DNA from: Candidatus Gastranaerophilales bacterium
GTDB lineage: Bacteria; Cyanobacteriota; Vampirovibrionia; Gastranaerophilales; Gastranaerophilaceae
Assembly (NCBI GenBank): GCA_944327225.1
Contig: CALVGZ010000009.1
Span: forward strand, 1 to 64,000
DNA length: 64,000 nucleotides
Reading direction: 5' to 3'
The notes under the pieces were generated by a model. That model was given only the letters and a program-made list of their open reading frames with translations, searched no databases and had not been told where the DNA came from. A program made the position numbers and the translations under genes. Below, in pieces: positions 26,540 through 33,993 of this stretch (its first letter is position 1; each line of letters begins with the position of its first letter).

Positions 26540-27205
26540 ATGAAAAAAACAAATATAAACAAAGAACACAGAGCATTAATTGAATCCGTCATCAGAGAAA
26601 GCCCTAAATTTAAGGGACACGAGGAGTTGATTGATTTATTTTGTGATGCTATTTATAAAAAATCATATCTTTTAATTGATGCCATTCGTGATATGTCTCG
26701 TTTAAGGAGACATTTGGCTATGATTTGTGATTCTTGCATGGAACAGATTATAAAAGAGAAGAAGAAATTTGATGAAACTCAGTTGTACAGGCAAATTGAA
26801 CAAAACGCAAGGTTGCAGGATGATATCATAAGTGTTAAGAAGACTCCTCTTGAAGAAAAAGAAGAGCTTGAGCAGGAATTTGAGCGTCATAAAATTAAAC
26901 AAGATATAGTCAATTTGAAAGAGGAAATTCAAAGAAGTGAAAAATATGATGCGGTTGAGATGTTGATTGATCCTTTGGAATTTTGTCCGCAAAAAAGAGT
27001 ATCGGAGCACACTGTCGATAAATTAATTCATATAGTAAAAATGATTAGTGATAAATTTCCCAAAAAGCGATATTATGAAATTTTTTCTCTTAGGTATATA
27101 AAAAGATATAACCAAATGGAAATAGCAAGAGAAATGAAGATTTCTCAGGTTGAGCTTTCTAAAAGATTTGTTGAATTAATTAAATTGACACGTGAGAATA
27201 TTTAA
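26540..27205 (+). CDS. sigma-70 region-4-like HTH protein
   Basis: 221 residues. The C-terminal ~45 residues (about 177-220) resemble a sigma-70 region 4 helix-turn-helix (IFSLRYIKRYNQMEIAREMK, then SQVELSKRFVELIKL). The first ~60 residues are helical (HEELIDLFCDAIYKKSYLLI), followed by a charged coiled coil (about 85-145). The core promoter-melting region 2 is not clear, so it may be a divergent sigma factor or a transcription regulator. It overlaps the convergent pgeF by four bases. Confidence 0.5.
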   Translation: MKKTNINKEHRALIESVIRESPKFKGHEELIDLFCDAIYKKSYLLIDAIRDMSRLRRHLAMICDSCMEQIIKEKKKFDETQLYRQIEQNARLQDDIISVKKTPLEEKEELEQEFERHKIKQDIVNLKEEIQRSEKYDAVEMLIDPLEFCPQKRVSEHTVDKLIHIVKMISDKFPKKRYYEIFSLRYIKRYNQMEIAREMKISQVELSKRFVELIKLTRENI

Positions 27206-27897
27206 TTTTTTAATTTGATTACGGCACTGTGTCTTAATTTTGTTGCATTTTCTTTTCTGTATGAAAAAAATTTGTCATTATTTTCAACCGTGCAATAGGG
27301 ACATACGTCAATTTTTTCGATTCCAATTTCTCTTAATTGTCTTTCGTTTATTCCTTTTAAATTAGCATAATTATTTTTAAAAAGTCCTTTTGTATTTGAA
27401 ATTGTTTTAGATAGTTCAAAAATGGCTTCATTGGACGTTTCGAAGTGTTTAAAAGAAATACAAGGTCCAATTACTGCGATTATATTTTCGGGTTTTGAAT
27501 TATATAATTTTTGCATTTTTAAAACTGTTTTTGGGGCGATTTTTTGGGCTGTTCCTCTCCAGCCCGCGTGTGCTATTGCTCCTATATTTTGTTTTGAATC
27601 GTATAAAATTATGGGCGTGCAATCTGCAAAATTTAGGTAAATTGCAATGTTATTATCTTTAACAATTAAAGCATCAGTGTTTTTGTATTCTTTTTTATTT
27701 TCTTTTGCAATTTCTATGTTATCTTTATGCACTTGACTGGGGCAGATTAAGTTTTCAGGTTTAATATTTAAATATTTGCTAATTATATCAAGATTTTCTT
27801 TTACAATTAAATCTCTTGATGTAAAAAAATGTTCAAGATTATTTAAAAAATCTGAACAATATACATTTTTATTTTCAATTTGTTTGACATAAAACAT
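27202..27897 (-). CDS. pgeF: laccase-domain purine nucleoside phosphorylase/peptidoglycan editing factor (YfiH family)
   Basis: 231 residues, the usual length. Family motifs: SQVHKDN, FADCTPIIL with the metal-ligand Cys, AHAGWRGT, IGPCIS and the final CPYCTVENNDKFFSYRKE. Members have been described as adenosine/purine nucleoside phosphorylases and as peptidoglycan editing factors. No ribosome-binding site precedes the ATG; instead TATAAT stands six bases upstream, suggesting a leaderless mRNA. Divergent from the TSCPD gene. Confidence 0.92.
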   Translation of the reverse strand: MFYVKQIENKNVYCSDFLNNLEHFFTSRDLIVKENLDIISKYLNIKPENLICPSQVHKDNIEIAKENKKEYKNTDALIVKDNNIAIYLNFADCTPIILYDSKQNIGAIAHAGWRGTAQKIAPKTVLKMQKLYNSKPENIIAVIGPCISFKHFETSNEAIFELSKTISNTKGLFKNNYANLKGINERQLREIGIEKIDVCPYCTVENNDKFFSYRKENATKLRHSAVIKLKN

Positions 27898-27903
27898 AAA
27901 AAA

Positions 27904-27932
27904 ATTATATCATATTAAGTAGAGGATTTAAA
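27904..27932 (-). promoter_or_regulatory. promoter giving a probable leaderless pgeF mRNA
   Basis: Minus-strand TTTAAA (27932-27927), 17-base spacer, TATAAT (27909-27904), then six bases to the pgeF ATG. The start codon coincides with the expected transcription start. Confidence 0.55.
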
Positions 27933-27933
27933 A

Positions 27934-28209
27934 ATGAGTGAAAAAATAAATTATTCAACAGTCGGCACTTGTTGTAAAAGAATTGATGTAGAAATTGAAA
28001 ACGACATTATAAAGAATGTTGATTTTATTGGCGGTTGTGACGGCAACCATAAGGGAATAAAAAATCTTGTAATTGGTATGAATATAGCTGATGTAATTGC
28101 TAAATTAAGAGGAATAACTTGTGGAGCAAGGGCTACAAGTTGTCCGGATCAGCTGGCTGTTTGTCTTTTGAGTTATCTTGAAGCGAAGAAAACGGAATTG
28201 TCTGTTTAA
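27934..28209 (+). CDS. TSCPD-domain protein (TIGR03905-like)
   Basis: 91 residues. The C-terminal TSCPD motif (ARATSCPDQLA) and four or five cysteines (GTCCKRID, GGCDGNHKG, TCGARATSC) match a small family related to the terminal domain of B12-dependent ribonucleotide reductases. The cysteines may bind metal. Function unknown. AGAGGA precedes the ATG. It is divergent from pgeF across 36 bases. Confidence 0.8.
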   Translation: MSEKINYSTVGTCCKRIDVEIENDIIKNVDFIGGCDGNHKGIKNLVIGMNIADVIAKLRGITCGARATSCPDQLAVCLLSYLEAKKTELSV

Positions 28210-28228
28210 ATTATATTAAGTGTACTTA

Positions 28229-28257
28229 TTGCCTTTAATCTGTTTTTATTGTAGTAT
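28229..28257 (+). promoter_or_regulatory. promoter candidate giving a probable leaderless mRNA
   Basis: TTGCCT (28229-28234), 17-base spacer, TAGTAT (28252-28257), then six bases to the ATG at 28264, which has no convincing ribosome-binding site. Confidence 0.4.
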
Positions 28258-28263
28258 AGGCTT

Positions 28264-28950
28264 ATGAGAACATTTGCTGAAACAAAGACGCATGAAGTTA
28301 CGGTCGACGTTGTAATTTTAACAATTCATAATGATAAACTTAAGGTTTTGCTTGTAAAACGTGAAAATGAACCTTTTAGGGGTAAATGGGCAATTCCGGG
28401 TGGCTTTATAAGATTGTCTGAGAATATCGATGATGCTGCTTTGAGAGTTTTAAAAGAGAAAACGTCCGTTCAAAATATTTATCTTGAACAGTTGTATACT
28501 TTTGGCGATCCTTTGCGTTATCCTAATGCTCGTGTCATAACTTGTGCTTACTTCGCACTTTTAAGGGCGGAAGACATTAAACTTGATGTTAAAAATATTG
28601 AAGGTGTGGCAGATGTTCAATGGCATGATGTTGAAAAATTACCGCCCTTGGCTTTTGATCATAAGGAAATTATAGAATATTCTTTAAAAAGAACACGTGA
28701 AAGACTTGAACTTTGTCCTATTGCTTTTCAGCTTTTGCCTAAGAAATTTACTCTTACGGAATTACAGAAATCTTACGAATTAATTTTGAAAAAAACTTTA
28801 GATAAAAGAAATTTCAGAAAAAAAATGTTATCATCCAATATTTTGGTTGAAACAAACGAATACACAAAATCTGTTTCAAAGCGTCCTGCTGCCTTATATT
28901 CTTTTGATAATATTACTTTAAATTCAAAAAGAGGACATTTTTTCTCATAG
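28264..28950 (+). CDS. NrtR-like Nudix-domain transcription regulator
   Basis: 228 residues. A Nudix-fold domain (about 12-145; KRENEPFRGKWAIPGGFI) is followed by a winged helix with the NrtR signature FTLTELQKSYE, then LDKRNFRKKM. In the Nudix box the catalytic Arg-Glu pair is replaced (ALRVLKEKTSV), so hydrolysis is unlikely. This is the usual state of NrtR regulators, which sense ADP-ribose or NAD-related metabolites and control NAD synthesis genes. No NAD genes are adjacent. The mRNA may be leaderless. Confidence 0.85.
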   Translation: MRTFAETKTHEVTVDVVILTIHNDKLKVLLVKRENEPFRGKWAIPGGFIRLSENIDDAALRVLKEKTSVQNIYLEQLYTFGDPLRYPNARVITCAYFALLRAEDIKLDVKNIEGVADVQWHDVEKLPPLAFDHKEIIEYSLKRTRERLELCPIAFQLLPKKFTLTELQKSYELILKKTLDKRNFRKKMLSSNILVETNEYTKSVSKRPAALYSFDNITLNSKRGHFFS

Positions 28951-29008
28951 GAATGTTACGTATTTTTAAAATTCTGCCTAAATTTATAAAAAATGCTAGC
29001 CTTTCTAT

Positions 29009-29233
29009 ATGAAAAGTTTTTTTGAAGATGAATTTATAAATAAGAGGATATTGTCAAGACTGGTTAAAGAAATAAAAAAAGATCAACTTGATAAGACAAT
29101 TAATGAAATAGATTATTTTAATGAATTGCAAAGTCATGTGCTATCTAGATGTGATTTTACATCTGAACAAAATAGAGAATTGGATTTTATTAAAAAAATA
29201 AATAATGCAAAGCAAAAAAATTTACAAGCATAG
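29009..29233 (+). CDS. small hypothetical protein upstream of the DUF2344 gene
   Basis: 74 residues, charged and helical (LVKEIKKDQLDKTINEID), not recognised. The start has no ribosome-binding site; TAGCCT six bases upstream is at best a poor -10. The end overlaps the next gene by 29 bases, so it is probably co-transcribed with the DUF2344 and RNase E/G genes. Confidence 0.5.
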   Translation: MKSFFEDEFINKRILSRLVKEIKKDQLDKTINEIDYFNELQSHVLSRCDFTSEQNRELDFIKKINNAKQKNLQA

Positions 29234-29885
29234 ATTAAAGGTTACAAAAAAAGATGAATTGAGGTTTATATCTCATTTGGATTGGCAAAATCTGATTTTA
29301 AAGGTGTTCAGAAGACTGGAATTAAAATTGGTATTGTCGGAAGGCTATAGTAAAATGCCAAAAGTTTCTTATTCTCCTGCATTACCGATTTTTATAGAGT
29401 CTGAATGTGAACTTATAAATTTTCAGACTTATGAACCTTTGGCAGATAATTTTATTCAAGAATTTGAAAAATATTCTCCCAACGGAATAAAAATTGTTTC
29501 CTTGGTTGAACAGAGTGAAATTGAACCTAAGTCTCTGGAAAATTATGTTCAGTGGGCATTGTATGAAGCAAAAATAGATTTTGAAAAAAATTATATTTAC
29601 AATTTAGAAAAAATAAGATATATTATAGAAAAGTGTTTATCTTCTGATGAGTTATTAATCGAGAAGAAAACTAAAAAAGGTATAGAAAAAATTGTAAATT
29701 ATCGAAATTCCCTGAAATCATTGGAGATTAAGGACGGTTGTCTTGTTTTTGTTCTGAAAACGGGTCAAAGCGGTGAAATTTCTTCTTTGCGTGCGGATGA
29801 ATTTTTAAAAGTTTTATTTAAAGATATTTCCGTTTTTAGGATTAAACGAATAAATTTTTTCGATGCCGAAATGAGAGTTATATAA
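29205..29885 (+). CDS. DUF2344/TIGR03936 radical-SAM-linked protein
   Basis: 226 residues. The N-terminal signature is clear: KKDELRFISHLDWQNL, LVLSEGYSKMPKVSYSPALP and a Glu-rich region up to about residue 90. In many bacteria the domain is fused to or encoded beside a radical SAM protein, and it often lies directly upstream of RNase E/G, as here (18 bases). No radical SAM partner is present in the window. Function unknown; a role in RNA modification or processing is inferred from context only. Confidence 0.85.
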   Translation: MQSKKIYKHRLKVTKKDELRFISHLDWQNLILKVFRRLELKLVLSEGYSKMPKVSYSPALPIFIESECELINFQTYEPLADNFIQEFEKYSPNGIKIVSLVEQSEIEPKSLENYVQWALYEAKIDFEKNYIYNLEKIRYIIEKCLSSDELLIEKKTKKGIEKIVNYRNSLKSLEIKDGCLVFVLKTGQSGEISSLRADEFLKVLFKDISVFRIKRINFFDAEMRVI

Positions 29886-29903
29886 GTTTAAAGGAATTTA
29901 AAT

Positions 29904-31655
29904 ATGGTAAAAAAAATTATTATTTCAGAAAAAGATAATATCGCAGCTTTGATGGAAGACAGTAAAGTTTCTGAGTTTTTTGTGTCAAAAGGAGATGTTT
30001 TATTGGGGGATGTATATTTATCTCGTGTAGATAACATTCTTCCCTCTATTGAGGCAGCTTTTGTCGATGTCGGTATGAGTGACAGAATGGGTTTTATTCA
30101 TACAGATGATATTATGGGTAAAGGTTCTTTAAAAGAAAAAGTAAAACCAAATCAGAAATTGATTGTACAGGTTGTAAAAGAACCGACGGGACATAAAGGG
30201 CCGAGAGTTACAACGGCTTTATCTTTGCCGGGAAGATTTTTGGTTTTATTGCCTGATGAAAAAGGTGTAAATGTATCTAAAAAGATTACTTCTCAAAAAG
30301 AAAGGGCAAGATTAAAATCGATTGTAAGCTTGCTTAAACCTGTGGGGGTCGGTGTTATAGTAAGAACAGAAGCAGAAGGGCAAACCGACGCTGAAATCCA
30401 AGAGGATTTAGAAATTTTACTTGAAAAGTGGAATTCTATTGTTAACGCTGCTGATAGTGCTACTCCGCCTACACTTTTGTATAGAGATCAGGATTTGTTA
30501 TATCGTGTTATAAGAGAGGCATGTGATTCTAATGTTGATGAAATTATTGTAGATACCGCTTTTGCACTTCATAGAACTACTCAACTTCTTCAGCATTGGA
30601 ATATGCAAGTTAAAGTTACCATGCACAAGGGGAATGAACCTTTGCTTGTTGCAACAGGTGTTAACAAAGAAATTGTTAATTCTTTAAATACAAAGGTTAA
30701 TTTGCCTTTAGGGGGATACTTGTTTATTCAGCAAACGGAAGCTTTGACTGTTGTAGATGTTAATTCTGGTAAATTTACTAGTTCTTCAAATCAAGCAGAA
30801 ACCATTTTAAAAACTAATATTCAAGCAGCTGATGAGATTGCCCGTCAATTAAAATTAAGAAATATTGGCGGCATGGTTGTTATTGATTTTATTGATATGG
30901 CAAGTAGGATGGATAAATTGGCTCTATTGGAGCATTTTGAATTTGTACTTGAAAAAGATAAAGCTAAACCTCAAATTGGACAATTATCGGATTTAGGGCT
31001 TGTTGAATTAACAAGACACAGACAAGGTCAAAGTTTATCTGAGATATTTACGAAAAAATGTGATAAATGCCAAGGACAAGGTTTTATAATAGACGAATTA
31101 AAGTTTGCAACTCCTACTTCTGTCGGTGAAAATAGGGCTAAAATGAATAAAATTAAAGGACCTTTTGGTTCGAATTTTAGTTCAAATAATGAAGTGGCAC
31201 CGAGCCAAAATCAAAAAAATCACAAATTTGATAAAAATCAAAGACGAGATAAAAATAAAAATCGTCAAAAAGAATTGCCACAGCAAAATTTGTTTGAAAA
31301 CTCTGAAAATAAGACTGAATTGACTAAAGTTGAAGTTAGCGAACTAATCGATGATTTAATAAAAGATGTTGTAATTGATGGTGCTAAAGATGCTATTGAA
31401 GAAAGAAATCTTGTAAGTGAAAACAATGAATCATCCGATAGCGAAATAAAAGTTGCAGTTGAAGAGGCAGTGAGTGAAATTCAAAAAGAAAATATTGAAT
31501 CCGAAGCTACAGTGAAGAAACCCGAATCTAAAAAGCTTTCAAGAAAAGCTAAAAAAACAAAGAAAAAAGAGACTGAGTCTGAAGTTGAGGCTATTGTTGA
31601 AGAAAAACCCAAAAAAAGAACAAGGAGAGTAAAAAGTGCTAAAACAAGTAAATAA
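29904..31655 (+). CDS. rne: ribonuclease E/G
   Basis: 583 residues. An S1 RNA-binding domain spans about 35-120 (LLGDVYLSRVDNILPSIEAA). The catalytic domain has Mg-binding Asp285 (VVDVNSGKF) and Asp328 (VVIDFIDM), and the zinc-link CDKC at 386-389. Residues ~400-583 form a polar, Lys/Glu-rich tail, which in RNase E proteins serves as protein- and RNA-binding scaffold. It is a single-strand endonuclease for mRNA decay and rRNA/tRNA processing. AAAGGA precedes the ATG. The start of the next gene overlaps its end by 20 bases. Confidence 0.94.
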   Translation: MVKKIIISEKDNIAALMEDSKVSEFFVSKGDVLLGDVYLSRVDNILPSIEAAFVDVGMSDRMGFIHTDDIMGKGSLKEKVKPNQKLIVQVVKEPTGHKGPRVTTALSLPGRFLVLLPDEKGVNVSKKITSQKERARLKSIVSLLKPVGVGVIVRTEAEGQTDAEIQEDLEILLEKWNSIVNAADSATPPTLLYRDQDLLYRVIREACDSNVDEIIVDTAFALHRTTQLLQHWNMQVKVTMHKGNEPLLVATGVNKEIVNSLNTKVNLPLGGYLFIQQTEALTVVDVNSGKFTSSSNQAETILKTNIQAADEIARQLKLRNIGGMVVIDFIDMASRMDKLALLEHFEFVLEKDKAKPQIGQLSDLGLVELTRHRQGQSLSEIFTKKCDKCQGQGFIIDELKFATPTSVGENRAKMNKIKGPFGSNFSSNNEVAPSQNQKNHKFDKNQRRDKNKNRQKELPQQNLFENSENKTELTKVEVSELIDDLIKDVVIDGAKDAIEERNLVSENNESSDSEIKVAVEEAVSEIQKENIESEATVKKPESKKLSRKAKKTKKKETESEVEAIVEEKPKKRTRRVKSAKTSK

Positions 31656-32067
31656 AATTTTTGTTTTAAGTATATTAATTTGTAATTTGGCTTTTGTTCC
31701 CTTTGTTATGGCACAGGATGGCGGGGCTTTGGCTCTTAGTGATACGTCAAATTCTCAAATGGAGCTTATAGAAAATGATATAAGTGTTAAAGATTTAGAC
31801 ATAGATCCGATAAATACCGAGAATGTTAAAAAATCAGTTGTGCCTGATTCAAAAAAAGAAGGCAAAAAAGTAATAAGGCTTTTTTTGAAGACGATGATGG
31901 CTGTTGCTTTTTGTTCGGCCATTCTTTATGTGATTCTTCTCTTTGTTAAAAAGTTTTATGGCAGTGCTTTTGTTTCAAATGAGGATGACGAATTTGAGGC
32001 ACTTGATTTATCAACTCCTTTAAATAAAACAGATGCTCTTAAATCTTTTTTAAATAGGACAAAATAA
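31636..32067 (+). CDS. exported single-pass membrane protein (FliO-like candidate)
   Basis: 143 residues, GTG start overlapping the rne end, with AAGGAGA upstream. A signal-like segment (about 8-26) is followed by a polar stretch. One strong transmembrane helix (about 82-106, MMAVAFCSAILYVILLFV) follows, then a short cytosolic tail ending PLNKTDALKSFLNRTK. A short protein with one helix and a conserved tail recalls FliO of the flagellar export gate, but sequence support is weak and no fliPQR is adjacent. Function uncertain. Confidence 0.6.
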   Translation: MLKQVNKIFVLSILICNLAFVPFVMAQDGGALALSDTSNSQMELIENDISVKDLDIDPINTENVKKSVVPDSKKEGKKVIRLFLKTMMAVAFCSAILYVILLFVKKFYGSAFVSNEDDEFEALDLSTPLNKTDALKSFLNRTK

Positions 32068-32071
32068 TAAT

Positions 32072-32157
32072 AAAAATCCGTGGTTTATTAAATTTAGGCA
32101 ACTATGTCGTTATTTGTGTTCATAATTTCCGCTTCATTAGGTAAACCACGGGTTTTT
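32072..32157. repeat. long-loop inverted repeat between two gene ends
   Basis: Arms 32072-32087 and 32142-32157 pair over 16 bases with one mismatch, which is a G-U pair in RNA. They are separated by 54 bases and the second arm is followed by Ts. The first arm follows the FliO-like gene; the second lies in the end of the convergent Cys-rich gene. It could act as a loose terminator. Confidence 0.5.
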
Positions 32158-32360
32158 AAAAGAATATCAACAATGTGTTTCATTTGGCATTTAAAGGAGT
32201 ATTTTGCTTTTGTTATGGGACAAATCGCACAGTTGCAGTTGATTTTATAGCATTCTAATGCACTTATGGTCCAATTTTGTACGATTGAATCGGATATAAC
32301 TCCGTTTGTTTGGCAGACGAATTGTTCTTCGTCATAGTTGCACCCATAACTGTTAAACAA
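32094..32360 (-). CDS. small cysteine-rich protein
   Basis: 88 residues, not recognised. Cysteines are spaced as YGCNYDE, FVCQTNG, LECYKINCNCAICPITK and FKCQMK. The cluster CxxxxCxCxxC suggests a zinc or iron-sulphur site. The start appears to be TTG at 32360 with AAAGGGG 6 bases upstream; no in-frame ATG is nearby. The last part (HIVDILLKTRGLPNEAE) looks helical. Confidence 0.55.
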   Translation of the reverse strand: MFNSYGCNYDEEQFVCQTNGVISDSIVQNWTISALECYKINCNCAICPITKAKYSFKCQMKHIVDILLKTRGLPNEAEIMNTNNDIVA

Positions 32361-32511
32361 TATTTTCCCCTTTAGTCGTAGTAAATCTTGATATAGTTTT
32401 ATTATGCGTCATGTTCTAAAAAAATTCAAATTAATCCTATAAATGTAGTAGTTTTAAAATTAAACTTTTTGGTAATTACTTTTTTATTAAAATCAAATAT
32501 TCTTTTATATT

Positions 32512-33993
32512 ATGTTTGAATTTTTTAAAAATATTGCGGAAAAAAATGCGTGTCATTTATCGGGGGTATGCTCAGTTCATCCCAGCGTTAATTCCTTGTA
32601 TGAATTGCTTTTAAATGAAGTAAGAGAAATAGCTTTTTATTTGGTAAAATTAAATGAATTTAAAATATCAAATAAAGAAACAACAGCTTTTTTAATAGAG
32701 GTTTTATCTATTTTTTTAATAAATACAAGTTATAATCAAAAAAAATATATAGAACTTTTTAAAAGATTAAATTCATATAAAAAAGAGTCAAAAGATGTAT
32801 ATGTAAAATATTGTAGTAATAATCAGCTTCCTTGTGAAGTTATTAATTCAAATTTTGAAATAAGTGATAATATTTCAATAAATGAATTGATTGAGTATTC
32901 GCAAAATAATATTGTGGCAAGACAAAAAAATTGTGATAAAAAGAAGTTTAGATTATTTGAACTTATTACAATTTTTGCAAGACTTGCAGCTATTGATATT
33001 GTAAAAATTAAAAAATTTGAACAAAATTTTAATGATTTTGATTATGAAATTGTGAGATTTTTTGCTTTAACAAACGGATATTCGATTAGAGACGAAAAAA
33101 TTGTAAGAAGAATTATTGAATTTTCATCTTCTGCATTAAAAATTCATGAAAAACTTTTTAATATTTACAGAGAAAAATTCGGTAATAAAGAAAATGCCTC
33201 TGTTAAAATCACTCCCTCTTTAGGTAAATGTATTCTTGTTTCGGGTGATGATTTTGACGAATTAGAGAAAGTTTTGATTACTCTTGAGAATATGAAAAAT
33301 GTAGGTTTATTAGAAGATGATGTTAATGTTTATACAAATGGAGCTTTGTTTTTAGCTCATTTTTACCCGTATTTTAAAAATAATAAATTTTTAAAAGGTC
33401 ACTACGGCACTGATAATGCCGAGTATGATTTTTCTATTTTTCCAGGGTCGGTTTTAATTACTCAGAATTTTATTCAAAAAATAGACAGTTTATACAGAGG
33501 TGAAATTTATTCTAATAAAATTATTTCTTTTAACAGAGTTTTTGATATTAAAAATGATAATTATGAGCCTGTTATACAGTCTGCACTTAAACTTGAAGGT
33601 TTTTTGGATGAGGGAGAAAATAAATATATAAATGTTAGTTATGACATTAAAGACGTAAATAAAATTATTGATGAACTTGATGAAGATGAAATTGTTATAG
33701 TAACGGGCAAGGTTGATTTTGAAACTTTAAGTGAATATGAAAATAAAAAAGTTATAAATTTAAATTGTCCTTGCGAGGCGGATATTTTGCTTGAAGCCAT
33801 AAAAAAATTGAAATTGAAGAAGGTTAAAATAACATTATTTTTTGCTCAATGTAATTTGGTAAGTTTATTTTTAGCACTTTCCTTATTAAGTCAGATTGAT
33901 GAAATTTTGCTTGCAAATTGTCCGCAAGCATTAATAAATCCGCATGTAATCGAATCTTTAAAAGATGACTTTAATGTAAAAGTTATTAGTTAA
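32512..33993 (+). CDS. hybrid cluster protein (prismane)-like protein without cluster ligands
   Basis: 493 residues that align by eye to the full hybrid cluster protein/hydroxylamine reductase fold. N-terminal ACHLSGVCSVHP matches the end of the Fe4S4 motif (Cys14, Cys20 only). SGDDFDELEKVL matches GHDL, YTNGALFLAHFYP matches YTHGEMLPAH, ITQNFI matches TSNCI, VTGKVDF matches ACGKFRF, FFAQCNL matches WYEQKAV and LINPHVIESL matches LSPNVLNVL. Thus His, both Glu, Lys and most Cys ligands of the hybrid cluster are replaced; Cys421 may survive. Catalysis by a hybrid cluster is unlikely. No ribosome-binding site is seen before the ATG. Confidence 0.75.
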   Translation: MFEFFKNIAEKNACHLSGVCSVHPSVNSLYELLLNEVREIAFYLVKLNEFKISNKETTAFLIEVLSIFLINTSYNQKKYIELFKRLNSYKKESKDVYVKYCSNNQLPCEVINSNFEISDNISINELIEYSQNNIVARQKNCDKKKFRLFELITIFARLAAIDIVKIKKFEQNFNDFDYEIVRFFALTNGYSIRDEKIVRRIIEFSSSALKIHEKLFNIYREKFGNKENASVKITPSLGKCILVSGDDFDELEKVLITLENMKNVGLLEDDVNVYTNGALFLAHFYPYFKNNKFLKGHYGTDNAEYDFSIFPGSVLITQNFIQKIDSLYRGEIYSNKIISFNRVFDIKNDNYEPVIQSALKLEGFLDEGENKYINVSYDIKDVNKIIDELDEDEIVIVTGKVDFETLSEYENKKVINLNCPCEADILLEAIKKLKLKKVKITLFFAQCNLVSLFLALSLLSQIDEILLANCPQALINPHVIESLKDDFNVKVIS

